Origin: Prevotellaceae bacterium
GTDB lineage: Bacteria > Bacteroidota > Bacteroidia > Bacteroidales > Bacteroidaceae
Direction of reading: 5' to 3'
Assembly (NCBI GenBank): GCA_030536165.1
Contig: JAUNQM010000161.1
Coordinates: forward strand, 1 to 6,125
DNA: 6,125 nt
Positions 1-6,123 of this stretch are shown one piece after another. A program made the position numbers and the translations under genes. The notes beneath the pieces are model-generated. The model did not search any database, was not told the DNA's origin, and was given only the letters and a program-made list of their open reading frames with translations. Position 1 is the stretch's first letter. Each line of letters opens with the position of its first letter.

Positions 1-3
1 TTT

Positions 4-34
4 ACCAATCACCTAAAACCAATAACCTAAAACC
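4..34. repeat. Two-copy 14-bp tandem repeat plus partial third copy
   Basis: The unit ACCAATCACCTAAA (4-17) is followed directly by ACCAATAACCTAAA (18-31), which differs at one of 14 positions, and then by ACC (32-34). The repeat lies only three bases from the left edge, so the array may extend outside the window. A nearby GGTTAGG (about 41-47) is partly complementary to the CCTAAAACC at the repeat end and could form a weak hairpin. No function can be assigned. Confidence 0.6.
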
Positions 35-132
35 TTCTATGGTTAGGGGTAGGCCTCCTTTTGCCTTTCAAGTTGCACTCTGCGTGAAATCATTACATGC
101 ATAACCTGTATGCTCCGAATTATATTCCTCTG

Positions 133-140
133 CAAAATTA
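133..140 (-). promoter_or_regulatory. Possible leftward Bacteroidetes -7 box
   Basis: The plus-strand CAAAATTA reads TAATTTTG on the minus strand, which matches the Bacteroidetes -7 consensus TAnnTTTG. No clear TTTG -33 element is found on the minus strand at the expected 19-21 bp spacing, where the plus strand reads around ACCATA. This is half a promoter at best. If real, it would serve a gene lying left of the window and read away from the SusC/SusD operon. Confidence 0.25.
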
Positions 141-203
141 CGTAAAGAAAAAATAAAAACCATATAAAAAGGGAGAAAAATGCAGATTTAAGGCTGAAAT
201 GAA

Positions 204-227
204 ACAAATTTGTACAAATATATTTGT
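204..227. promoter_or_regulatory. Cluster of overlapping perfect palindromes over the -33 region (candidate operator)
   Basis: Three perfect palindromes tile this stretch: ACAAATTTGT (204-213), ATTTGTACAAAT (208-219) and ACAAATATATTTGT (214-227). The first and third abut exactly. The last covers the TTTG at 223-226 that I take as the -33 element, so a protein bound here could interfere with or assist RNA polymerase. The placement suggests an operator for a dimeric regulator. The local sequence is very A/T-rich, however, which raises the chance of fortuitous palindromes, and no regulator gene is present to support it. Confidence 0.35.
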
Positions 228-253
228 TTATTTGAAAATAATTCTTAAATTTG
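223..253 (+). promoter_or_regulatory. Bacteroidetes-type promoter for the SusC/SusD operon
   Basis: TTTG at 223-226 is followed, after a 19-bp spacer, by TAAATTTG at 246-253. Both elements and the spacing fit the known Bacteroidetes housekeeping-sigma (SigABfr) promoter pattern TTTG-N19-21-TAnnTTTG. Transcription would start near 258-262, giving a leader of about 50 nt. That leader is nearly all A/T and carries a 9-bp direct repeat TTAACTAAA (277-285 and 296-304), a common kind of A/T-rich leader in this phylum. The match is by eye; the start site is inferred. Confidence 0.7.
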
Positions 254-301
254 CAGCACATTTAAGTATTATTTTTTTAACTAAACATTAATTTATTAAC
301 T

Positions 302-307
302 AAAAGG
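302..307 (+). promoter_or_regulatory. Weak ribosome binding site of the SusC-like gene
   Basis: AAAAGG ends four bases before the ATG at 312. It is a poor Shine-Dalgarno match, which is usual in Bacteroidetes, where A-rich leaders often replace it. Its position favours the ATG at 312 over the in-frame ATG at 327, from which it is 19 bases away. The support is modest. Confidence 0.4.
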
Positions 308-311
308 CATT

Positions 312-3300
312 ATGATTTTATCAAAAATGAAAAGACTTGCTGTGGTTTTAATCGCAAGCATGGTCTCAACTTTGTCTTTTGCTCAGATCAATGGTACCGT
401 TGTTGATCAGAACGGCGAACCAGTTATCGGAGCAAGTGTTTTGGTTAAGGGAACATCAACGGGAGCAGCTACCGACTTGAACGGTAAGTTCTCAATCCCT
501 ACAGCCAAGTCGTCGGATGTCTTGACAGTCTCTTATGTGGGCATGATTTCACAAGAGATTTCACTTCGCGGAAAGAGCTCTGTAAAGGTAGTTCTCAGCG
601 AAGACGCAAAGACACTTAACGATGTAGTAGTAATTGGTTACGGTACAGTAAAGCGCCGTGACTTGACAGGTTCTGTTGCATCAGTGACTGGTGAAAAGCT
701 CGCAGCTAACCCTGTGGCAGACATCACTCAGGCATTGCAAGGACAGCTTCCAGGTGTAAACGTAACATCACAGGACGGTCGTCCAGGTGCATCAATGTCA
801 ATCCGCGTTCGTGGTGGTGGTTCTGTAACTCAGAGCAACGACCCATTGGTAGTTGTTGACGGTGTTCAGCTCAGCTCTGCAAGTGAGATGAACGAAATCC
901 CTGCCGACAACATTGAGAGCATCGACGTATTGAAGGATGCTGCAACAACAGCTATCTACGGTGCAAGTGGTGCTAACGGTGTTATCCTCATCACAACAAA
1001 GGGTGGTCAGATTGGCAAGCCAAAAGTTCGTTACAACATGTACTATCAGATTAAGAAGATTCCTGAGGTGCTTGACATTCAGAGCGCATATGACATGGTT
1101 CGCGACACATGGTCATACGCAGCAGCATACGGTGACTATGATGCATACGCAAAGGGTATAGCTCAATACTATGGACTTGGTTCAGCTTATGGCAACCACC
1201 TCAATGACTACAAGAACGTAAGTGCTCACAACTACATGGAAGACGTGCTGAAGACAGCTCACACATGGAATCACGACGTATCTCTCTCTGCAGGTACAGA
1301 GTCAACAAAGATCTTCGCAACTGTCAACTACATGAACGATGATGGTATCCGTATCAATTCAGGTTTCAAGCGTTGGAGTGCAAACTTCAAGTTGGATCAG
1401 AAGATTACCAAGAATCTCAAGACTGACCTCGACGTTCGCTACACAGAGACAACTCTCACTGGTGACCACTTCAGCAATGCATCGGCCTATGGCTATCGTC
1501 CAATTGACAAGCCACTCGGCACAGACGACGCAAATCTTCTCGGTATGGGTAGCTCAAATGTTGATGAATGGCACAATCCACTCGCTCTTGTTGACAACTA
1601 CGACTACGGACGCGAAATGCAGCGCCTTCGCGCAAGAGTAGGCCTTTCTTGGAATGCATTCAAGGGCTTCACTGCAAGAACAGAACTCACTCTCGGTCGC
1701 CACTGGGCAGAGGCTAAGTCTTGGGACGCAGGTCTTGAGAACAGCTACAACTCAGCAAAGCTCAACAATAGCCACGGCTATCATACTCGTTGGACAACTA
1801 CAGTGAACTACGATGTTCAGGGACTTGGTGAAGATCATGCACTCTCATTCCTTGCAGGTAATGAAGTAACAGCCTTCAGAACTTCCTCAAATGAACTCTA
1901 TGGCTATGGATTCCCTGCTCAGTTCACAAAGGAACAGGCATTCGCTAACATCAATATGTCAAACATGTACGGCGGCGCAACAGGAGGTAAGGACTATGTA
2001 AAGAGCAACGATGGTCTTCCTGTACACAAGAACTCATGGTTCGGTCGTGCTAACTACAGCTACCTTGGCCGTTATCTCTTGACAGCCACATTCCGTGCTG
2101 ATGGTAGTTCTAAGTTCGCTCCTAATCACCACTGGGGTTACTTCCCTGCATTCGCAGCAGGTTGGCGTATCTCTGACGAACCGTTCATGCAGTCTGCATC
2201 AAGCTGGCTCGACAACTTGAAGCTCCGTCTCTCTTACGGTACGTCAGGTAGTGACGATATCAACTCTTCACTCTGGAAGGAAACATGGGGAACAAGTGTT
2301 ATCACTGTTGATGGACAGAGCATCACGACTTATGTTCCAGGTAGCATGAAGCCAAATCCTAACTTGAAGTGGGAGACAACAATCCAGCGCAACTTCGGTA
2401 TCGACTTCGCAATGTTCAATAGCCGCCTCAACGGTAGCATCGACCTCTACTGGAACACAACTAAGGACATTCTTATGCAAGTTCCTTGCGATGCTTCATC
2501 AGGTTACAAAACTCAGTTCCAGAACGTAGGTAAGACTTCAAACAAGGGTGTTGAACTTGCTCTCGCATACGACATCATCCGCACTAAAGATTGGCAGTTA
2601 GGCGTAAACCTCACTTACAACTACAACCACAACAATGTTGAGGAACTCCTCGAAGGCGTAAATTCCGACATCAATACAGGTTGGGGTTCTACAATGCGTA
2701 AGCCAGCTTACGACTACATCATCCGCGAAGGCGAACCTGTAGGAACTATCCAGGGTTACAAGTCACTCGGCTACTTCACTATTGATGAGTTCAACTACGA
2801 CTCAACAACAGGCAAATACACATTGAAGTATGATGCTAAGGCTGCTGGTGTAGCTACTGCTGGTAACTATGCAGCTAACGTACTCGCACTTGCTGCTGAC
2901 GGTAAGATATTCCCAGGTGCTCACAAGTTCGAGGCTGACGAGAATGGTGATGCCAAGGCTCAGGTTATTGGTCACACAATGCCAAAGCACACTGGTGGCT
3001 TCAACATCAACGGTCGCTGGAAGAACTTAGACTTTGCTCTTGGTTTCACTTATCAGATAGGTGGTGACGTTTACAATGCAAACGCAATGCGTTCAGTAAT
3101 GGGCGACAAGGACTCAAGCTTCGGTCGCAGCCGTCTGGCAAATGCTTCGGATTGCTTCAAGTATTATGACTTCGACAGCAATGGTGACATTCACCTCGTA
3201 ACTGAACCATCTGCTCTCGCAGCTCTTAATGCTAACACTTCACGTGCTACATACTATGCAGAGTATGGTCTCACAACTTCTGAATACATTGAAGACGCTT

Positions 3301-3548
3301 CATTCCTGCGCCTCAATACTCTCACTGTAGGTTACACTCTGCCTAAGGTTTGGACAAAGCCTGTAGGTATTTCTAACTTCCGTGTTTATTTCACTGCCGG
3401 CAATTTGTTCTGCATTACTGGTTACTCAGGTCTCGATCCTGACGTAAACACAACTGCATTCACAGGTGGATTCCCTACTCCTAACTATGACTATCAGGCA
3501 TATCCAAAGGCAAGAACATTCACATTCGGTGTTAACGTAGCATTCTAA
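312..3548 (+). CDS. SusC/RagA-family TonB-linked outer membrane transporter
   Basis: This 1078-residue protein is an outer-membrane beta-barrel that imports ligands delivered by its SusD partner, powered by TonB-ExbBD. Residues 1-24 form a signal peptide (basic start, hydrophobic core, cleavage likely at SFA/Q25). Residues about 26-96 are a carboxypeptidase-D-like regulatory domain (INGTVVDQNGEPVIGASV, then TDLNGKFSI). The SusC family motif LNDVVVIGYGTVKRRDLTGS follows at 102-121, then the plug domain at about 122-232 with VVVDGV at 180-185 and the signature KDAATTAIYGASGANGVI at 208-225. The usual SRGANG reads ASGANG here. The remainder is the barrel, ending in the assembly signal FTFGVNVAF with terminal Phe. 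There is no N-terminal STN domain, so direct signalling to an anti-sigma factor is unlikely. Length is normal for the family. An in-frame ATG at 327 would give a 1073-residue form with an equally good signal peptide; the start is uncertain by five codons. The substrate is not evident. Confidence 0.97.
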   Translation: MILSKMKRLAVVLIASMVSTLSFAQINGTVVDQNGEPVIGASVLVKGTSTGAATDLNGKFSIPTAKSSDVLTVSYVGMISQEISLRGKSSVKVVLSEDAKTLNDVVVIGYGTVKRRDLTGSVASVTGEKLAANPVADITQALQGQLPGVNVTSQDGRPGASMSIRVRGGGSVTQSNDPLVVVDGVQLSSASEMNEIPADNIESIDVLKDAATTAIYGASGANGVILITTKGGQIGKPKVRYNMYYQIKKIPEVLDIQSAYDMVRDTWSYAAAYGDYDAYAKGIAQYYGLGSAYGNHLNDYKNVSAHNYMEDVLKTAHTWNHDVSLSAGTESTKIFATVNYMNDDGIRINSGFKRWSANFKLDQKITKNLKTDLDVRYTETTLTGDHFSNASAYGYRPIDKPLGTDDANLLGMGSSNVDEWHNPLALVDNYDYGREMQRLRARVGLSWNAFKGFTARTELTLGRHWAEAKSWDAGLENSYNSAKLNNSHGYHTRWTTTVNYDVQGLGEDHALSFLAGNEVTAFRTSSNELYGYGFPAQFTKEQAFANINMSNMYGGATGGKDYVKSNDGLPVHKNSWFGRANYSYLGRYLLTATFRADGSSKFAPNHHWGYFPAFAAGWRISDEPFMQSASSWLDNLKLRLSYGTSGSDDINSSLWKETWGTSVITVDGQSITTYVPGSMKPNPNLKWETTIQRNFGIDFAMFNSRLNGSIDLYWNTTKDILMQVPCDASSGYKTQFQNVGKTSNKGVELALAYDIIRTKDWQLGVNLTYNYNHNNVEELLEGVNSDINTGWGSTMRKPAYDYIIREGEPVGTIQGYKSLGYFTIDEFNYDSTTGKYTLKYDAKAAGVATAGNYAANVLALAADGKIFPGAHKFEADENGDAKAQVIGHTMPKHTGGFNINGRWKNLDFALGFTYQIGGDVYNANAMRSVMGDKDSSFGRSRLANASDCFKYYDFDSNGDIHLVTEPSALAALNANTSRATYYAEYGLTTSEYIEDASFLRLNTLTVGYTLPKVWTKPVGISNFRVYFTAGNLFCITGYSGLDPDVNTTAFTGGFPTPNYDYQAYPKARTFTFGVNVAF

Positions 3549-3552
3549 TTAT

Positions 3553-3557
3553 GGAGG
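3553..3557 (+). promoter_or_regulatory. Strong ribosome binding site deciding the SusD-like start
   Basis: GGAGG lies eight bases before the ATG at 3566. The in-frame ATG at 3551 overlaps this site and has nothing comparable upstream, since it sits two bases after the SusC stop. The site therefore selects 3566, which also yields a classical lipoprotein signal beginning MKKVLYII. A GGAGG this clear is notable next to the weak site of the upstream gene, and suggests that translation of the lipoprotein is initiated independently rather than only by coupling. Confidence 0.85.
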
Positions 3558-3565
3558 ATAATATT

Positions 3566-5692
3566 ATGAAGAAAGTATTATATATTATAATGTGTGGAGT
3601 CGTTGCTTTGACAACTGTTTCATGTAGCGATTACCTTGTGCCAAAGTCTGATTCTGAAACTGACGCAGACTTTGTATTCTCGAACGACATTACTGCACGT
3701 GCTGCCATCGAAGGTGCTTACGAGCAGTGGCGTGCTACTGCCAACAGCCAGGTGTTCGGCGCAGGTCTTTTCTATGCTGCCGACGTTGCTGGTTCTGATA
3801 TTGAGCGTCACCCAGAAGGTTATGCTAACCAGCCTCTCCGTCACATTCCTGAATGTTTCTATGAAAATGGTACTCTTACTTCTACATACGGTATCGCTCA
3901 GTATGATAAGGAAGACGGTGCTTACTCTAACCTCTATTCTGTAATCGGTAAGGCAAATGCCATTATCACTGCTATCGAAGGAAAAGATAACTTTGAGACA
4001 GCAGTTCTTGGGGCAACAGCTCCTACTACCATTACTCAGTTCTATGGCGAGGCTGTAGCACTCCGTGCAACTGCTTACCGTGAACTCATTAAGTACTATG
4101 GCGACGTGCCTTACGTTCACAAATTCGGTGAAGGCGCCAGCACCCTTGCAGGTCGTGACTCTATCTACGACGCATGTATCGCTGACCTTATGCTCGTTGA
4201 GCCTAACATGTACGATCAGGGTAGTATTCCTAATATAGATGCTGCAGATAAGCACTACTTCACAAAGCAGTATGTTCAGGGACTCATCGGTCGTATGGCT
4301 CTTGAAGCTGCCGGCTTCCAGACTCGTCGTACCGACGGAACTGTAAACTATACAAACGGAGCTGGAGAAGCCCTCTCTTTCGAAAAGAAGGGTAAGGAGA
4401 ACCAGAATGCTCAGTATGGTCGTCGTTCAGACTATAAGGACCTCCTCGAAATCGCTCAGATTTACTTCAAGAAGGTTATCGACAACCCTGTAGGCATCAA
4501 GTTCAATGCTACTGACTATCAGGCATTCTTCCAGCAGATGATGAGCGAAGATGCAATCTACGCTGACGAGTCTATCTACGAATACCCAATGCAGTGGAAC
4601 GTAACAAGCAACGAGCGTGCATACTCATCAGGTCGTCCATCTAACGGTGGTTCAAAGGACAACTATCCTTGCAAGGACTATGGTCAGTGCCGTATCAACC
4701 CAGCTTACTACTATGGTATCTTCGATCCTCAGGACAAGCGTCGTGACGTATCTGTTGCCGTAACAGGTAGCGATGGTAAGGGCTACGAGGTTCTCATTCC
4801 GTTCAGCCCAGGTTCAAAGGCATCAGCCGGAGGTCTGTCAATGAACAAGTGGGACGAGTGCCGTCAGACTAACCCTAACACTAAGGCACAGCGTAAGTCA
4901 GGTATCAACGGTCCTTACATGCGTATTTCTGAAATCTATCTTGGCTATGCAGAGGCTTGTGCTCTCTTAAACAATGATAACGAAGCAAAGAAATACCTCA
5001 CTATCATCCGCAGCCGTGCATTCGACAACCCTGACGTAGATGGCTTCATCGCAAAATGCGGTAACCTCTATCCAGAAAGCGGATACTCTGCTCTCTATAA
5101 GGCAATCATCGAGGAACGTGGTTTCGAATTTGCAGGCGAAGGCGACCGTCGTTGGACTCTTATCCGTACAGGTATCCTCCCAGAGGCTATCAAGCGTATC
5201 AAGACTATGACAACAGCAATGATGGACGGTCTTGCACAGAACGGCAGCTACACATTCGAGAACGGCAACGTCATCTCTAACCAAGTTTATACTAAGGCTG
5301 TTGACGCAAAAGCTATGTACGGCTATCGTCTGACAAAGGAAACTCCTAAGGGTAAAGAGGACGATCCTGTTCTCTATCCAGGATGGCGTGGACAGAAGGA
5401 CGACTGGGAGTCATTCGGATGCAAATATGGCGATAACACAAACACAAACCTCGCTATCGTAGGTCTGTTCAAGCCAGTATCAGAAGCAGAAGCATCAGTG
5501 CTCCTTGCCAACGGATACAAGGCTGTAGATTGGGGCGCATCACTCGTTAAGAGTCGTGATGAGTATGATCTCCACCTCTTCACAAGCTACGACTACGTAA
5601 GTACACCTATCTACCTCTGGCCTATCACTCCAAACCAGTTGGCAACAGGTGGCTACAAGAATGGCTACGGATTCCCTAACACAATCGACTAA
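3566..5692 (+). CDS. SusD/RagB-family nutrient-binding outer membrane lipoprotein
   Basis: This 708-residue surface lipoprotein is the ligand-binding lid of the SusC-like barrel encoded just upstream. Residues 1-19 are a lipoprotein signal peptide (MKKVLYIIM, hydrophobic core), with the lipobox TVSC putting the lipidated Cys at 20, followed by SDYL as in many SusD homologues. SusD landmarks occur in order: the N-terminal helical segment GEAVALRATAYRELIKYYGD (161-180) matching the family RA-YY-L-YGDVP pattern; the TPR-like helix YLGYAEACALL (458-468) followed by IIRSRAF (480-486); the conserved IIEERGFEFAGEGDRRW (514-530); and the C-terminal WPITPNQL (685-692) with NGYGF near the end. It is longer than the 500-600 residues common in the family, with much of the extra length between about 190 and 450 and after 540. 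The gene starts 17 bases after the SusC stop, in one operon, and is followed by a terminator. The ligand is unknown; a glycan is likely by family. Confidence 0.96.
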   Translation: MKKVLYIIMCGVVALTTVSCSDYLVPKSDSETDADFVFSNDITARAAIEGAYEQWRATANSQVFGAGLFYAADVAGSDIERHPEGYANQPLRHIPECFYENGTLTSTYGIAQYDKEDGAYSNLYSVIGKANAIITAIEGKDNFETAVLGATAPTTITQFYGEAVALRATAYRELIKYYGDVPYVHKFGEGASTLAGRDSIYDACIADLMLVEPNMYDQGSIPNIDAADKHYFTKQYVQGLIGRMALEAAGFQTRRTDGTVNYTNGAGEALSFEKKGKENQNAQYGRRSDYKDLLEIAQIYFKKVIDNPVGIKFNATDYQAFFQQMMSEDAIYADESIYEYPMQWNVTSNERAYSSGRPSNGGSKDNYPCKDYGQCRINPAYYYGIFDPQDKRRDVSVAVTGSDGKGYEVLIPFSPGSKASAGGLSMNKWDECRQTNPNTKAQRKSGINGPYMRISEIYLGYAEACALLNNDNEAKKYLTIIRSRAFDNPDVDGFIAKCGNLYPESGYSALYKAIIEERGFEFAGEGDRRWTLIRTGILPEAIKRIKTMTTAMMDGLAQNGSYTFENGNVISNQVYTKAVDAKAMYGYRLTKETPKGKEDDPVLYPGWRGQKDDWESFGCKYGDNTNTNLAIVGLFKPVSEAEASVLLANGYKAVDWGASLVKSRDEYDLHLFTSYDYVSTPIYLWPITPNQLATGGYKNGYGFPNTID

Positions 5693-5716
5693 TCTACATA
5701 GTCACATACTCAAACC

Positions 5717-5747
5717 AAAGGTCTCGCCCACAAAGCGAGACCTTTTT
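5717..5747 (+). terminator. Rho-independent terminator of the SusC/SusD operon
   Basis: A perfect 11-bp stem (AAAGGTCTCGC at 5717-5727 pairing with GCGAGACCTTT at 5735-5745) encloses a 7-nt loop, and the 3' arm runs into TTTTT (5743-5747). It begins 24 bases after the SusD-like stop codon. This is a textbook intrinsic terminator and marks the operon end, implying a two-gene transcript. Read from the other strand the stem also ends in a short run of T (TTT), so weak termination of leftward transcription is possible. Confidence 0.93.
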
Positions 5748-5855
5748 ATGTATGTTGGAATAAATAATCTTTTCTTTTATCGTGAAAAATAATTGCAAAA
5801 AAGCAGGACTTTTTGGGTCACCTGCAAAAACTGTGTTATGAAAAAAAATAGTAGG
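5748..5855. other. A/T-rich spacer without a recognised gene
   Basis: This segment separates the operon terminator from the structured repeat. It is strongly A/T-rich with several A runs (for example 5841-5848). It holds a weak hairpin, GCAGG (5803-5807) with CCTGC (5821-5825) around a 13-nt loop. No complete TTTG plus TAnnTTTG promoter pair is seen on either strand. A short minus-strand frame (5885 down to 5694) runs back across the terminator and is considered spurious. Confidence 0.6.
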
Positions 5856-5874
5856 ATACGCGAGTTCGGGATAA
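5856..5874 (+). repeat. Left arm of a perfect 19-bp inverted repeat
   Basis: ATACGCGAGTTCGGGATAA is the exact reverse complement of 6055-6073. Complementarity stops abruptly on both sides: G5855 faces A6074 outside, and G5875 faces G6054 inside. The arms are therefore precisely 19 bp and enclose 180 bp. The arm lies at the junction between the A/T-rich spacer and the more G/C-rich, structured segment. Confidence 0.95.
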
Positions 5875-6054
5875 GCAATTCCCAAAAAAACTCAAGGAGG
5901 TTTCCGCTTTGCTAACGCCAGGTTCTTCGACAAGCGAAGCGGCAAAGCCGATTACTTGCGCTCCGTAGGTGCTCAGGCGAGCAAGCTCGGAGTCTCACAG
6001 AGATGTCCCTTCGGGGAGCAAGATGAAAAGAATGTATTTGCTTTTATCCATACG
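5875..6054. other. Hairpin-dense 180-bp segment enclosed by the inverted repeat
   Basis: The segment holds many potential stem-loops. GCTTTGC (5906-5912) pairs with GCAAAGC (5942-5948), enclosing the hairpin CTTCG-ACAAG-CGAAG (5925-5939). The alternative CGGC-AAA-GCCG (5940-5950) competes with the outer stem. CTCCG (5961-5965) pairs with CGGAG (5988-5992), enclosing GCTC-AGGC-GAGC (5971-5982). TCCC-TTCG-GGGA (6006-6017) is a UUCG-type tetraloop hairpin. The plus strand is also open from 5875 to a TAG at 6073-6075 (66 codons), with no ATG or GTG start at its head and a TAA (5872-5874) directly before it. I cannot tell whether this is structured RNA, mobile-element DNA, or a remnant of coding sequence. 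Confidence 0.5.
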
Positions 6055-6073
6055 TTATCCCGAACTCGCGTAT
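6055..6073 (-). repeat. Right arm of the perfect 19-bp inverted repeat
   Basis: TTATCCCGAACTCGCGTAT matches the reverse complement of 5856-5874 at all 19 positions. Right outside it, starting at 6074, another perfect hairpin begins, so the structured DNA does not end at this arm. I see no obvious target-site duplication flanking the two arms (GTAGG on the left, AGACC on the right). Confidence 0.95.
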
Positions 6074-6090
6074 AGACCTCAAAGAGGTCT
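6074..6090. repeat. Perfect 7-bp hairpin AGACCTC-AAA-GAGGTCT
   Basis: AGACCTC (6074-6080) and GAGGTCT (6084-6090) are exact complements around an AAA loop, immediately adjoining the right arm of the 19-bp inverted repeat. No T-run follows on either strand, so it is a poor candidate for an intrinsic terminator. Its exact abutment suggests it belongs to the same element as the inverted repeat. Confidence 0.7.
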
Positions 6091-6101
6091 TACATAGGTA
6101 A

Positions 6102-6123
6102 CCGCAGTGTCGAAGACCTGCGG
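6102..6123. repeat. Hairpin at the right edge, one bulge
   Basis: CCGCAG (6102-6107) pairs with CTGCGG (6118-6123), and inside it GTC (6109-6111) pairs with GAC (6115-6117) around GAA. This gives a 9-bp stem with a single bulged T at 6108. The inner strand TGTCGAAGACCT (6108-6119) is nearly the reverse complement of AGGTTCTTCGACA (5921-5933), differing by a single base insertion. The window ends two bases later, so the element may continue. Confidence 0.6.

Larger units (their letters stand above)
1..203. other. Left intergenic region, no gene recognised
   Basis: This stretch is A/T-rich, especially from about 120 onward, and has no convincing gene. The only open frame is on the minus strand (261 down to 43). 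It encodes 72 residues of Phe/Ile/Leu/Lys-rich sequence typical of translated A/T-rich DNA, and it crosses the likely susC-type promoter, so I do not annotate it. The stretch contains a short tandem duplication at its left edge and a possible leftward -7 box at 133-140, both listed separately. A GGGAG at 171-175 precedes an ATG at 180, but that frame stops after three codons. Confidence 0.7.

Noticed and set aside
43..261. Minus-strand open frame of 72 residues in the left intergenic region
   Set aside because: Its composition is the Phe/Ile/Leu/Lys-rich pattern of translated A/T-rich DNA, it overlaps the operon promoter, and no recognisable domain or ribosome binding site supports it.
3551..3565. 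Upstream in-frame ATG for the SusD-like gene
   Set aside because: It overlaps the GGAGG ribosome binding site itself and would add five acidic/polar residues before the lipoprotein signal peptide; the ATG at 3566 is properly spaced.
3620..4255. Minus-strand open frame of 211 residues inside the SusD-like gene
   Set aside because: It is long but fully antisense to a gene with clear family motifs and a lipoprotein signal. The translation resembles no family and the openness follows from codon use of the sense gene.
5803..5825. Hairpin GCAGG/CCTGC as a second terminator
   Set aside because: The stem is only 5 bp with a 13-nt loop and is not followed by a T-run; the clear terminator lies upstream at 5717-5747.
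5694..5885. Minus-strand open frame of 63 residues downstream of the operon
   Set aside because: It runs through the intrinsic terminator and the left inverted-repeat arm, has no ribosome binding site or recognisable motif, and is A/T-driven.
6033..6040. Possible rightward -7 box TGTATTTG inside the inverted repeat
   Set aside because: It misses the consensus A at the second position and has no TTTG at the -33 spacing, so it is too weak to call an invertible promoter.
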